DNA of 64,000 bases from positions 310,001-374,000 of the forward strand of contig NZ_BNBI01000005.1 in NCBI RefSeq assembly GCF_014655295.1. The letters run 5' to 3'. This document shows, piece by piece, positions 56,339 through 64,000 of this stretch. How positions within the stretch are numbered: position 1 is the stretch's first letter; each line of letters opens with the position of its first letter. The position numbers and the translations under genes are program-made. The notes beneath the pieces are model-generated. The model was not told the origin of the DNA, ran no database searches, and saw nothing but the letters and a program-made list of their open reading frames with translations. This stretch comes from Streptomyces fumanus (GTDB lineage: Bacteria > Actinomycetota > Actinomycetes > Streptomycetales > Streptomycetaceae).

Positions 56339-56408
56339 CCGCGTCCCCGCGCGGGGGTCGACTTCAGGCCAGGCTCCGCGTTCGAGCCCCGACACCCGAG
56401 GCATGCCC

Positions 56409-57440
56409 GTGCTCCGTCCCGTCCTCCGCCCCGCCGCCCTCCTGCTCGTCTGCGCCGCCTCGCTCACCGCCTGCGGCACACCGGACGGCACCCGCGCGGC
56501 GGACGCCACCGCCGGCCGCCCGCGCGTCCTCGACAACTGCGGCCACCGCGTCACCCTGACCGCGGCGCCCCGCCGGGCCGTCTCCCTCAACCAGGGCAGC
56601 ACCGAGATCCTGCTCTCCCTCGGCCTCGCCGACCGCATGGCCGGCACCGCCACCTGGACCGACCCCGTCATGAAGGGCCTGGAGAAGGCGAACGCCGGGG
56701 TGCCCCGCCTGGCCGACGACAACCCGTCCTTCGAGAAGGTGCTGGCCGCCGCGCCCGACTTCGTCACCGCCTCCTTCGTCGCCACGCTCGGCACCGGCGG
56801 CGTCGCCACCCGCGAGCAGTTCGAGAAGCTGGGCGTGCCCACCTACGTCTCCCCGGCCGACTGCGGCGCCGGCAAGGACAACGACAGCGGCGGCGACGGC
56901 TCCCGCGAGACACCGCTCACCCTGCACACCGTCTACGGCGAGATACGCGACCTCGCCCGCGTCTTCGGCGTCGAGCGCCGCGGCGAGCGGCTCGTCGCCC
57001 GGCTGAAGGCACGGGTGCGCGCGGCCACCGACGGCCTGGACGCCTCGCACGTCTCCCTCATGTACTGGTTCGCCGACTCCCGGTCGCCCTACCTGGCCGG
57101 CTGCTGCGGCGCCCCCGGCGCCATCACCCGGGCGATCGGCGCGCGCAACGTCTTCGCCGACACCCACGACGAGTGGCCCCAGATCAACTGGGAGACCGTC
57201 GCCGACCGCGACCCCGACGTCATCGTCCTCGGCGACCTGACCCGCGAGCAGCAGACGGCCGAGACCGCCCGCGCCAAGATCCGCTTCCTGGAGACCAACC
57301 CGGCCACCCGCCACCTCACCGCCGTACGGAAGAAGCGGTACGTCCTGCTCAGCGGCCAGGCGATGAACCCCACGATCCGCACGGTCGAGGGCATCGAGCG
57401 GGTCGCCGCCGGCCTGCGGGACCTCGGGCTCGTCAAGTGA
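56409..57440 (+). CDS. btuF: Cobalamin-type ABC transporter substrate-binding lipoprotein
   Basis: The 343-residue lipoprotein has a signal peptide ending LTAC, so Cys is the lipidated residue. The mature part is a PeriplaBP class III (BtuF/FepB) fold with ILLSLGLADRMAGTATW, VLAAAPDFVTASF, FADTHDEWPQINWETVADRDPDVIVLGD and TIRTVEGIERV. The start is taken as the GTG at 56409, with GAGG 7 nt upstream. The ATG at 56403 overlaps that site. It overlaps the permease gene (GTGA) and is under the upstream cobalamin riboswitch, supporting a B12 or corrinoid substrate. Confidence 0.92.
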   Translation: MLRPVLRPAALLLVCAASLTACGTPDGTRAADATAGRPRVLDNCGHRVTLTAAPRRAVSLNQGSTEILLSLGLADRMAGTATWTDPVMKGLEKANAGVPRLADDNPSFEKVLAAAPDFVTASFVATLGTGGVATREQFEKLGVPTYVSPADCGAGKDNDSGGDGSRETPLTLHTVYGEIRDLARVFGVERRGERLVARLKARVRAATDGLDASHVSLMYWFADSRSPYLAGCCGAPGAITRAIGARNVFADTHDEWPQINWETVADRDPDVIVLGDLTREQQTAETARAKIRFLETNPATRHLTAVRKKRYVLLSGQAMNPTIRTVEGIERVAAGLRDLGLVK

Positions 57441-58453
57441 GGGCCGCCCGCGTCCCGTTGCTCACCGCGGCCGGGACCGCCGTGCTGGCGGTGTCGGTGG
57501 CCCTCGCCGTCACCGTCGGACCGGCCGACATCTCCCCGTCCGACGTGTGGGCCTCCCTCGCCGCCCACCTCGGCCTCGGGCACGGCACACTGACACCGCT
57601 GCGCGACGGCATCGTGTGGGACCTGCGGATGCCGCGCACCCTGCTGGCCGCGGTGTGCGGGGCGGGGCTCGCGCTGTGCGGGGCGGTCATGCAGTCGCTG
57701 CTGCGCAACCCGCTGGCCGACCCGTTCGTCCTCGGGGTGTCCTCCGGCGCGTCCACCGGGGCGGTCGCGGTGATCGTCCTCGGCGTCGGCGGGGGAGCGG
57801 TGCCGCTGTCGGTGGGCGCCTTCGCCGGCGCGCTGCTGGCGTTCGCGCTGGTGCTGCTGCTGAGCCACAGCCTCGGCGCGAGCATGGACCGGGTGGTGCT
57901 GTCGGGGGTGGCCGCGATGCAACTGTTCTCGGCGCTGACCTCGCTCACCGTGCTCACCTCGGCGGACGCGGAGACCACCCGGGGCGTGATGTTCTGGCTG
58001 CTCGGCTCGCTCACCGGCGCCGACTGGACCGCGGTGGTGCTGTGCGCCGCCGTGCTGGCCGTGGTCCTCGCCGTCTGCCTCCTCAACTCCGCCACCCTCG
58101 ACGCGTTCACCTTCGGCGAGGAGGCCGCGGCGGCCCTCGGCGTCCGGGTGGCCCGTACCCGGCTGGTGCTGCTGTGCGCCACCGCGCTGCTCACCGCCGC
58201 GCTGGTGAGCTGCGCCGGGGCGATCGGCTTCGTCGGACTGGTGCTGCCGCACGCCACCCGCGCCCTCACCGGCACCGCCCACGCCCGACTGCTGCCGGTC
58301 ACCGTGCTGACCGGCGCAGTCTTCCTGGTCTGGGTCGACACCCTGGCCCGTACCGTGCTCGACCCGCGGGAGATCCCGGTGGGCGTGGTGACCTCGCTCA
58401 TCGGTGTGCCCGCGTTCGTCGCGGTGCTGTACCGGGGAAGGCGGCGGGCATGA
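57437..58453 (+). CDS. btuC: Cobalamin-type ABC transporter permease
   Basis: The 338-residue FecCD/BtuC-type permease has about 10 helices. MPRTLLAAVCGAGLALCGAVMQSLLRNPLADPFVLGVSSGASTGAVAVI is the family hallmark, and GAIGFVGLVLPHATRALTGT is the cytoplasmic coupling region. The start is the GTG at 57437, overlapping the binding-protein stop. It ends with ATGA overlap onto the ATPase gene. It forms the membrane channel of the cobalamin importer. Confidence 0.93.
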   Translation: MRAARVPLLTAAGTAVLAVSVALAVTVGPADISPSDVWASLAAHLGLGHGTLTPLRDGIVWDLRMPRTLLAAVCGAGLALCGAVMQSLLRNPLADPFVLGVSSGASTGAVAVIVLGVGGGAVPLSVGAFAGALLAFALVLLLSHSLGASMDRVVLSGVAAMQLFSALTSLTVLTSADAETTRGVMFWLLGSLTGADWTAVVLCAAVLAVVLAVCLLNSATLDAFTFGEEAAAALGVRVARTRLVLLCATALLTAALVSCAGAIGFVGLVLPHATRALTGTAHARLLPVTVLTGAVFLVWVDTLARTVLDPREIPVGVVTSLIGVPAFVAVLYRGRRRA

Positions 58454-59256
58454 CCGGCCCCGCCGCCGACGGCACGGCACCGGGGCTGCGCGCCGGGCGC
58501 GTAGGCCGCCGGGCGGGCGGCCGGTTCGTCGTCGACGGCGTCACCCTGGCCCCCCGCCCCGGCGAGACGGTGGGTCTGCTCGGCCCCAACGGCTCCGGCA
58601 AGTCCACGCTGCTGAAGCTGCTCGCCGGTGTCCTCGGCCCGTCCGCCGGTGTCGTCACCCTCGACGGCCGGCCGCTCGCCCAGGTCGGCCGCCGGGCCGC
58701 CGCGCGCCGGATCGCCACCGTCGACCAGCACGCGTACACGCAGAACGAACTCACCGTCCGGGAGGTCGTCGCCCTCGGCCGCATCCCGCACCGCCGCCCC
58801 TGGTCGGCGGTCTCCGGCGACGACGCCCGGGCGGTCGCCGCCGCCCTGGCACGCACCGGACTGACCGCCCTGGCCGACCGGTCCTGGCACACCCTGTCCG
58901 GCGGCGAACGCCAGCGCGCCCAGATCGCCCGCGCGCTCGCCCAGGAACCGCGCGAGCTGCTGCTCGACGAGCCGACGAACCACCTCGACATCCAGCACCA
59001 GCTCGACCTGCTCGAACTGATCGCCGGGCTGCCCGTCACCACGGTCGTCGCCCTGCACGACCTCAACCTCGCGGCCCTGTACTGCGACCGCCTGCTGGTC
59101 CTGGCCGGCGGCCGGGCCGTCGCCGAGGGCACCCCCGGGGAGGTGCTCACCCCGGCCCTGATCGAGCGGGTCTACGGGGTCCGCGCCGAGGTCACCGACG
59201 ACGGGGGGCGCCCGACGATCCGCTACCTGCGCAGACCGCCGACGGCCGACCGCTGA
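58450..59256 (+). CDS. btuD: Cobalamin-type ABC transporter ATPase
   Basis: The 268-residue ATPase has Walker A LLGPNGSGKST, Q-loop VDQHAY, signature LSGGERQRAQIARALAQ, Walker B LLLDEPTNHLD and H-loop HDLNLA. It is of the FecE/BtuD class powering siderophore or cobalamin uptake. The ATG at 58450 overlaps the permease stop. This completes a three-gene importer under the riboswitch. Confidence 0.94.
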   Translation: MTGPAADGTAPGLRAGRVGRRAGGRFVVDGVTLAPRPGETVGLLGPNGSGKSTLLKLLAGVLGPSAGVVTLDGRPLAQVGRRAAARRIATVDQHAYTQNELTVREVVALGRIPHRRPWSAVSGDDARAVAAALARTGLTALADRSWHTLSGGERQRAQIARALAQEPRELLLDEPTNHLDIQHQLDLLELIAGLPVTTVVALHDLNLAALYCDRLLVLAGGRAVAEGTPGEVLTPALIERVYGVRAEVTDDGGRPTIRYLRRPPTADR

Positions 59257-59309
59257 CCGCGGCCACCTGACCGGCCACCGGCTCCCCCTCCGGCCGACCG
59301 CCCGCCCCC

Positions 59310-60839
59310 TCAGACACCCCCCGCCAGAACCTCGGCCACCGCCACCCCGGACGCCGTGCTCGCCCCGTAGGTGCAGATCCGTACGCCGGTGTCCGGGAGG
59401 CCGGGGCCGGGCAGGCCCATCTCCACGGTCACCGCGTCCGGGCGGGCGGTGGTCAGGTCGGTGAGGGCCCGGCTCATCCAGGTGTGCCGGGCGGCGTCCC
59501 GAACCACGACGACCAGCGGACGGCCCACCGCGGGCCGCAGCGCGCACTCCGCCAACACCGCTGTCCCGTCCCGCAGTTCGTCCTCGCGCACCCGTACCGC
59601 CGTGGTGTCCGGCAGGCGTTCGCGCAGCGGTGCCGCGACCCCCCAGGGCGTCTCCTTGCCGATGGCCAGGTTGGTGACCGGGGCCAGTTCCACCACGTGC
59701 GGCGCGGCGGTGAGCGGCAGGGCGTTTCCGGCGGGCCCGCTGATCCGCACCGCCCGGCGCGCGGCGACCTGGCCGATCCCGGCACCGCCCTGTGAGGCAC
59801 CCCCCTGCGGAGCGGCGCCCGCCTCCCGCAGCTTGACCGACCAGTCGGCGAACTCCCGTACCCGGACCGCCGCCTCGGCCAGCCGCTCCTCCGGCAGTCG
59901 CCCGTCGGCCACCGCCTCGCACAGCGCGTCGGCCAGCAGGTGCGCGGTGGCCGCCTCGGCGCTCTCGCCGCCGACGCACACCGCGTCCACCCCGGCGGCG
60001 ACGGCCCGTACCGTCGCCCCGCCGATGCCGTACCGGCGGGTGACCGCGCCCATCTCGATGGCGTCGCTGACCACCAGCCCGTCGAAGCCCAGCTCGCCCC
60101 GGAGCAGGTCCTGGAGGATGCGCGGGCTGAGCGTGGCCGGCCGGTCCGGATCGTAGGCCGGCACCAGCAGGTGGGCGCTCATCACGGCCCGCACCCCCGC
60201 GTCGAGCGCCGCCCGGAACGGCGGCAGCGCCCCGGCCTCGATCTCCTCCCGGCGGGCGGTGCAGACGGGCAGGTCGTGGTGGGAGTCGACGGCGACGTCC
60301 CCGTGGCCGGGGAAGTGTTTGGCGCAGGCGGCGACGCCCGCCGACTGCAGGCCCCGGACCCAGGCGGCGGTGTGCCGGGACACCACCTCGGGGCCGGTGC
60401 CGAAGGACCGTACGCCGATCACCGGGTTGTCGGGGTTGGAGTTGACGTCCGCGCTCGGCGCGTAGTCGAGGCTCACCCCGGCGGCGCGCAGCTCCTGGCC
60501 CAGGTCGGCGGCGACCGCCTCGGTCAGTGCCACGTCGTCCACGGTGCCGAGGGCGAAGTTGCCGGGCCGGCTGGAGCCGGTGGCGGACTCGATCCGGGTG
60601 ACGTCCCCGGCCTCCTCGTCGATGGCGACGATCAGCGCCGGGTTCTCCGCGCGCAGTTGCCCGGTCAGCCGGGCGACCTGCTCGGGGGAGACGATGTTGC
60701 GGGAGAACAGCACGACGGAGGCGAGTCCGCCGGCGATGTCCCGCAGCACCCAGTCGGGTGCCTCGGTGCCGACGAAGCCGGGTTGCAGGACGGAGAGCGC
60801 GAGCCGTCGCAACTCGCTGCTGTGCGGGCGGTGGGACAT
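59310..60839 (-). CDS. GH3 beta-N-acetylglucosaminidase (NagZ-like)
   Basis: The 509-residue GH3 enzyme has IAIDEEAGDVTRIE-like substrate loop (here VAIDEEAGDVTRI), the NagZ signature KHFPGHGDVAVDSHHDLP with Asp185-His187 as the general acid/base dyad, and nucleophile Asp259 (VVSDAIEMGAV). This dyad typifies beta-N-acetylglucosaminidases over beta-glucosidases. There is no signal peptide, so the role is intracellular, on chitobiose or peptidoglycan fragments. GAAAGG precedes the ATG. A palindrome and a dre-like site lie upstream, pointing to GlcNAc-related control. Confidence 0.92.
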   Translation of the reverse strand: MSHRPHSSELRRLALSVLQPGFVGTEAPDWVLRDIAGGLASVVLFSRNIVSPEQVARLTGQLRAENPALIVAIDEEAGDVTRIESATGSSRPGNFALGTVDDVALTEAVAADLGQELRAAGVSLDYAPSADVNSNPDNPVIGVRSFGTGPEVVSRHTAAWVRGLQSAGVAACAKHFPGHGDVAVDSHHDLPVCTARREEIEAGALPPFRAALDAGVRAVMSAHLLVPAYDPDRPATLSPRILQDLLRGELGFDGLVVSDAIEMGAVTRRYGIGGATVRAVAAGVDAVCVGGESAEAATAHLLADALCEAVADGRLPEERLAEAAVRVREFADWSVKLREAGAAPQGGASQGGAGIGQVAARRAVRISGPAGNALPLTAAPHVVELAPVTNLAIGKETPWGVAAPLRERLPDTTAVRVREDELRDGTAVLAECALRPAVGRPLVVVVRDAARHTWMSRALTDLTTARPDAVTVEMGLPGPGLPDTGVRICTYGASTASGVAVAEVLAGGV

Positions 60840-60879
60840 CGGCGCGCGCCTTTCGGACGGAACGGTGGGACACCCTCCG

Positions 60880-60895
60880 CTTGGTCCGTACCAAG
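60880..60895. promoter_or_regulatory. Palindrome upstream of the GH3 gene
   Basis: CTTGGTCCGTACCAAG has perfect 6-bp arms. Its inner TGGTC-N3-ACCA matches 9 of 12 bases of the DasR dre core TGGTCTAGACCA. It is 41 nt from the GH3 start, a likely operator for DasR or another GntR/LacI repressor. Confidence 0.55.
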
Positions 60896-60967
60896 GCGGT
60901 GGTGGGCCCGAGTTAACCAGACGTGTCAAGGCTTCCGAAGGCCCAACACGGCGTGTTCCGAGGGGTG

Positions 60968-60997
60968 TTGACACCCGCACCTGGTCTAGTCCATTGT
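60968..60997 (+). promoter_or_regulatory. Promoter with DasR dre-like site
   Basis: TTGACA (60968-60973) is a perfect -35; CATTGT (60992-60997) is a fair -10 at 18-nt spacing. TGGTCTAGTCCA (60982-60993), one base off the dre core TGGTCTAGACCA, fills the spacer. Bound DasR would block this promoter. Confidence 0.65.
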
Positions 60998-61194
60998 GAG
61001 GCGCACGTTCGACGAGGGGCTCCCGTGACCGGTGTGCCGACCGGTCCCCGCCGCCCCGACACGCCGCTCCGCCAGCCGGACGCGAGCGGACTCCCGCTGC
61101 CCCGCATCCCGCGTGCGCACCACGACACGCCACTTTCTCCGCACAGACCGCCGTCCGTCCCGGCGCGGACGACGGCGAGGACTTGGAGCACCAC

Positions 61195-62262
61195 ATGGCG
61201 ACACCCGACCACTACCTCTACCGAGCCGCCACGGACGTCCCGTACTTCAGCGCGGACGCGGACACCTACCTGGCCCGGACCCCGCTGCGCGACCTGGACA
61301 AGACCCGCCCGCTGCGGGTGCTCACCGAGGAGGACTTCGCGCACTGGCAGACCTACGGCTACGTCGTGGTCAGGGAGGCGGTGCCCGCCTCGGCCGCGCG
61401 CCGGCTCCTGGACTTCGCCTGGGAGTTCCAGGGCCTGGACCCCGACCGCCCCGAGACCTGGTACGAGGAGCGCGCGTACCGCTCCGACCTCGACCGCGAA
61501 CTGCACATCTACGGCTTCGTCGAGGCGTACCACCACCAGCTCATCTGGGACAGCCGCCAGACCCGCAGGGTCTACGACGCCTTCGTCGACGTGTGGGACG
61601 CCGAGGAGCTGTGGGTCACCCTGGACCGGCTCAACCTCAACCCGCCCAACGTCAAGAACCGCGACCGCGCCCTGATCGAGCGGCGGGAGCGCGGCTTCGA
61701 CATCGAACTGCACTGGGACGTCGACACCACCCTCGGCGTGCTGCCCCAGCGGGTGCAGGGCATCATCGCCCTCAACGACACCGAGGCGGACCACGGCGGC
61801 TTCCAGTGCTGCCCCGAACTCTTCCGCCGCTTCGACCGCTGGAAGGCGCTCCAGCCCGAGGACCGCGACCCGATCCGGCCCGCCGTCGACCGCACCGAGA
61901 TGCCCGTGGTCCGGCCCGATCTGCACGCCGGCGACCTGCTCATCTGGAACGGCCTGCTGGCGCACGGCGTCGCGCCCAACACCTCCGGCGGCGGTGTGCG
62001 CGCCGTGCAGTACCTGTCGATGATGCCCGCGCTGGAGTCCCACACCGCGCTGCGCCGCTCCCGCGTCGACTCCTGGCGCACCCTCGCCACCCCCGAGTGG
62101 AACGCCACCCTGCTCGGCGACGCCCGCAGGCCCGAGGCCGAGCGGTACCCGACCGCCGAACTGACCGATCTGGGCGCCAAGCTGCTGGGGCTGACCTCCT
62201 GGCACGGGCAGCGCGGCACCGACACGGCCACCGGGGACGGGACATGCGCCGCATCTGCCTGA
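61195..62262 (+). CDS. Phytanoyl-CoA-dioxygenase-like Fe(II)/2-oxoglutarate oxygenase
   Basis: The 355-residue double-stranded beta-helix oxygenase has iron ligands His173 and Asp175 (ELHWDVDTT) and His257 (LAHGVAPN), and 2OG-binding Arg269 (GVRAVQYLS). PhyH-family members hydroxylate or halogenate small molecules, often in natural-product pathways. GGAG sits 6 nt before the ATG at 61195. It overlaps the DUF6271 gene by 19 nt, the first of three overlapping genes. Confidence 0.9.
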   Translation: MATPDHYLYRAATDVPYFSADADTYLARTPLRDLDKTRPLRVLTEEDFAHWQTYGYVVVREAVPASAARRLLDFAWEFQGLDPDRPETWYEERAYRSDLDRELHIYGFVEAYHHQLIWDSRQTRRVYDAFVDVWDAEELWVTLDRLNLNPPNVKNRDRALIERRERGFDIELHWDVDTTLGVLPQRVQGIIALNDTEADHGGFQCCPELFRRFDRWKALQPEDRDPIRPAVDRTEMPVVRPDLHAGDLLIWNGLLAHGVAPNTSGGGVRAVQYLSMMPALESHTALRRSRVDSWRTLATPEWNATLLGDARRPEAERYPTAELTDLGAKLLGLTSWHGQRGTDTATGDGTCAASA

Positions 62263-63563
62263 CCCTGCCCACCGACCGGTCCTGCCCCGCGACCATCGCG
62301 GCCCTCGGCGAGGAGGCGGCGTACGCCGTCGAGCACTTCGACATCGATGTCCGGCTGCTGATCCTCGACTCCTGCCCGCCCCCGGTGTACGCCGAGCACA
62401 CCGAGGCCGTCCGGCGCCTGCCCGCCCACCCCCGGATCACCGTCCACCACCTCGACGAGGCCCGCCAGCGGGACTTCCTCGCCGCGGCCGTCGCCCGCTC
62501 CGGCCGGGCCAAGCCCGAGCTGCTGCTGGACCTGCTGCTCCCCGACGGCCTGTCCTACGGCGCCTGCACCGACCGCGCCTTCCTCATCGCCGCCGCGCTG
62601 GGCTGCGAGTCCGTGCACCGCAGGGACTCCGACAGCCGCTACCAGCGCCTGGACGGCCGTACCGTCTTCCCCGTCCACCACGAACTGCGCACCCTCGGCC
62701 ACCGAGCCGCCGACGCCGCGTCCCGGGTCACCGCGACCGACCTGCCGGCCGCGTGCCTGGACCACCGGGTGGCGATGGTGGGCGCCTCCTTCATCGGGGA
62801 ACTCTCCGTCGATCTCGCCGAGATCGAGGCCGCCGACCCGGCCGTCTACCACGACGTCGTCGGTCTCTGGGCCCCCGCCCACTGGAGCGCCGAGCGCCGG
62901 CGGGAACTGGTCGCGGAGTCCTTCCGGGGCGCGGGCACCGAGCCGTTCACCCACGACCGGTCGCTGCTGACGCTGGTCGACCCGATGCGGGTCGACATGT
63001 GCAACATCGCCTTCCACGGCGTCCACGAACGGGTGCCGCTGCCGCCCGCGCGGGACACCATCGGCAGCGACTACTTCCTCATCCACCTCGTCCACGACGC
63101 CCGGCTGCCCGGCGTCCTGCACAACCGGCACATCGTCAACTACCACACCGGCGAGCGCCGCACCGGCCCCGGCTTCCGCGCCTACCAGCGCCGCTTCGTC
63201 AAGTTCCTGCTGTCGATGCGCTACTTCCACCACGTCTACGACCGGATGGCCGCCGCCGGCGACACCCTCCTGGACGGCTCGGGCCGGGTCCGCGGCGAGG
63301 CCGTCGCCGCGCTGGCCCGGGAGAGCACGGCACTGGACCGGGGCGAGAACACCGCCCGGCTCGACGCCGTCGACACCGCCTACCGGAAACTGGGCGGCCG
63401 GTACGCCGAGGTCGCCGATCTGCTCGCCGCCGACCGGGACCGGCTGCTGGACGAGGCCCGCGACGACATGGCGGACTTCGCGCTGCTCACCGAGGCGTGG
63501 GAAGCGCTGATCGCCGCCGCCCGGGTCACCCCCGTGGCCGCACCCCCGGGCCGGCCCGGGTGA
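62244..63563 (+). CDS. DUF6271-family protein
   Basis: The 439-residue protein begins MRRICLTLPTDRSCPATIAALGEEAAYA and contains LLILDSCPPP, LLLDLLLPDGLSYGACTDRAFLIAAALGCESVHRRDSDSRY and GSDYFLIHLVHDARLPGVLHNRHIVNYHTGERR. The pattern resembles DUF6271 as remembered and, in its first half, GT-A-like glycosyltransferases (acidic HRRDSDSRY near residue 132), so a sugar- or nucleotide-binding role is plausible. Function is unknown. It overlaps the oxygenase by 19 nt and the next gene by GTGA. Confidence 0.8.
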   Translation: MRRICLTLPTDRSCPATIAALGEEAAYAVEHFDIDVRLLILDSCPPPVYAEHTEAVRRLPAHPRITVHHLDEARQRDFLAAAVARSGRAKPELLLDLLLPDGLSYGACTDRAFLIAAALGCESVHRRDSDSRYQRLDGRTVFPVHHELRTLGHRAADAASRVTATDLPAACLDHRVAMVGASFIGELSVDLAEIEAADPAVYHDVVGLWAPAHWSAERRRELVAESFRGAGTEPFTHDRSLLTLVDPMRVDMCNIAFHGVHERVPLPPARDTIGSDYFLIHLVHDARLPGVLHNRHIVNYHTGERRTGPGFRAYQRRFVKFLLSMRYFHHVYDRMAAAGDTLLDGSGRVRGEAVAALARESTALDRGENTARLDAVDTAYRKLGGRYAEVADLLAADRDRLLDEARDDMADFALLTEAWEALIAAARVTPVAAPPGRPG

Positions 63564-64000
63564 GCCCCGCGCCGACCGCCCCGCTGGCCGCCGCCCTCGC
63601 CGCCGCCGACACCGACCGCATCGTCCTGGACCTGGACGGCATCGCCCGCCGACACCGCGCCCTGCGCCGCGAACTGCCGGGCGTCCGGGTGCGGTTCGCG
63701 ATGAAGGCGTGCCCGGTCGACGAGGTGATCGCCACCCTCGCCAGGGAAGGCGCCGGGGTCGACGCGGCGAGCCCGGCCGAGATCCGGCAGGCGCTGCGGG
63801 CCGGGGTGCCGGCCGCCCGGACGCACTACGGCAACACCGTCAAGTCGGACCGGGACATCGCCGCCGCGCACCGGCTCGGCGTACGCCTGTTCGCCACCGA
63901 CAGTGCCGAGGACGTGGCCGCCCTCGCCGTGCACGCCCCCGGCGCCCGGGTGTTCTGCCGGGTGGCGACCGGGGGAGAGGGCGCGCTGTGGGGGCTGAGC
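63560..64000 (+). CDS. Type III PLP-dependent decarboxylase, N-terminal part
   Basis: The first 147 codons of an ornithine/diaminopimelate-decarboxylase-like alpha/beta-barrel enzyme; the gene runs off the window. The PLP Lys is in VRFAMKACP. GAGVDAASPAEIRQALRAGVPAARTHYGNTVKSDRDIAAAHRLGVRLFATDS is the family pattern. The substrate, a basic amino acid or a carboxylated intermediate, cannot be told. The GTG start overlaps the DUF6271 stop. Confidence 0.9.
   Translation, partial: MSPAPTAPLAAALAAADTDRIVLDLDGIARRHRALRRELPGVRVRFAMKACPVDEVIATLAREGAGVDAASPAEIRQALRAGVPAARTHYGNTVKSDRDIAAAHRLGVRLFATDSAEDVAALAVHAPGARVFCRVATGGEGALWGLS

Larger units (their letters stand above)
60840..61194. other. Divergent control region between GH3 and the dioxygenase operon
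   Basis: The 355 nt contain the palindrome at 60880, the TTGACA/dre-like promoter at 60968-60997 and a possible GTG frame at 61026 that is not believed (see rejected items). Its last 160 nt are the leader of the dioxygenase operon. Confidence 0.6.

Noticed and set aside
57433..60894. Minus-strand frame of 1153 codons across btuCD and GH3
   Set aside because: Low-complexity Ala/Arg/Gly translation, antisense to recognised transporter genes and out of frame with the GH3 gene.
61026..61675. Possible GTG start (VTGVPTGPRRP) in the leader of the oxygenase operon
   Set aside because: Its frame runs into the dioxygenase coding region in another frame with Pro/Arg/Thr-rich composition. GGAG and the iron motif support the ATG at 61195.

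Overview
This window is almost certainly chromosomal DNA from a Streptomyces or a very close relative. GC content and third-position GC are very high, GTG starts are common, ribosome sites are GGAGG-like, and several families are typical of the genus: PQQ-repeat Ser/Thr kinases, a Spo0M-like protein, a Fur-KatG pair, AA10 LPMO, DasR- and CebR-like operators, DUF6010 and DUF6271. No tRNA, rRNA, insertion sequence, prophage or CRISPR array was seen. The mix of single-gene metabolic, secreted and regulatory functions looks like an accessory region of the chromosome.

Layout. 1-5.3 kb, minus strand: a partial large-subunit (KatE-type) catalase, a small secreted protein, a hydroxyacid dehydrogenase, a methyltransferase, an SDR and a TetR. 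The TetR is divergent from a zinc-type alcohol dehydrogenase, and the gap between them holds two copies of a GTCGAC-centred palindrome. 6.6-13.8 kb: a secreted LPMO with a CebR-like box, a convergent beta-propeller phytase, a BlaI-M56 peptidase pair, a GNAT enzyme, and a 14-TM drug exporter with its own TetR. 14.2-19.1 kb: a carbohydrate pair of phosphoketolase and GH65 disaccharide phosphorylase. 19.6-26 kb: a benzoylformate-to-benzoate module of decarboxylase, aldehyde dehydrogenase and aromatic-acid transporter, with a divergent LysR whose start codon is embedded in a perfect inverted repeat. 26-36 kb: mixed single genes, namely an orphan FAD subunit, a GlxA/AraC regulator, DUF6010, a quinone oxidoreductase, a subtilase, a GT4 pair, an epimerase, a zinc ribbon and DUF350. 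36-38.7 kb: fur and katG. 38.8-48 kb: regulators (ArsR-like, LuxR, MerR), a fused double alpha/beta hydrolase, CAP and lamin-tail secreted proteins, and divergent TerB and Spo0M genes.

48-56.1 kb, plus strand: a degenerate kinase, two receptor-like Ser/Thr kinases with PQQ-type sensor domains, then a translationally coupled ACP-KS-AT set. 56.2-59.3 kb: a cobalamin riboswitch followed by a BtuFCD-type ABC importer. 59.3-60.8 kb: a NagZ-like GH3 enzyme on the minus strand. 61.2-64 kb (runs off the edge): an overlapping three-gene set of phytanoyl-CoA-dioxygenase-like oxygenase, DUF6271 protein and type III PLP decarboxylase, which looks like the left end of a biosynthetic cluster. A DasR dre-like site sits in the promoter region between the GH3 gene and this set.

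The strongest leads for undescribed biology are the right-edge oxygenase/DUF6271/decarboxylase operon, the kinase-pseudokinase array next to the orphan ACP-KS-AT set, and the fused double hydrolase. Coordinates, motifs and repeats were read from the sequence. Family names rest on motif recognition without database searches.
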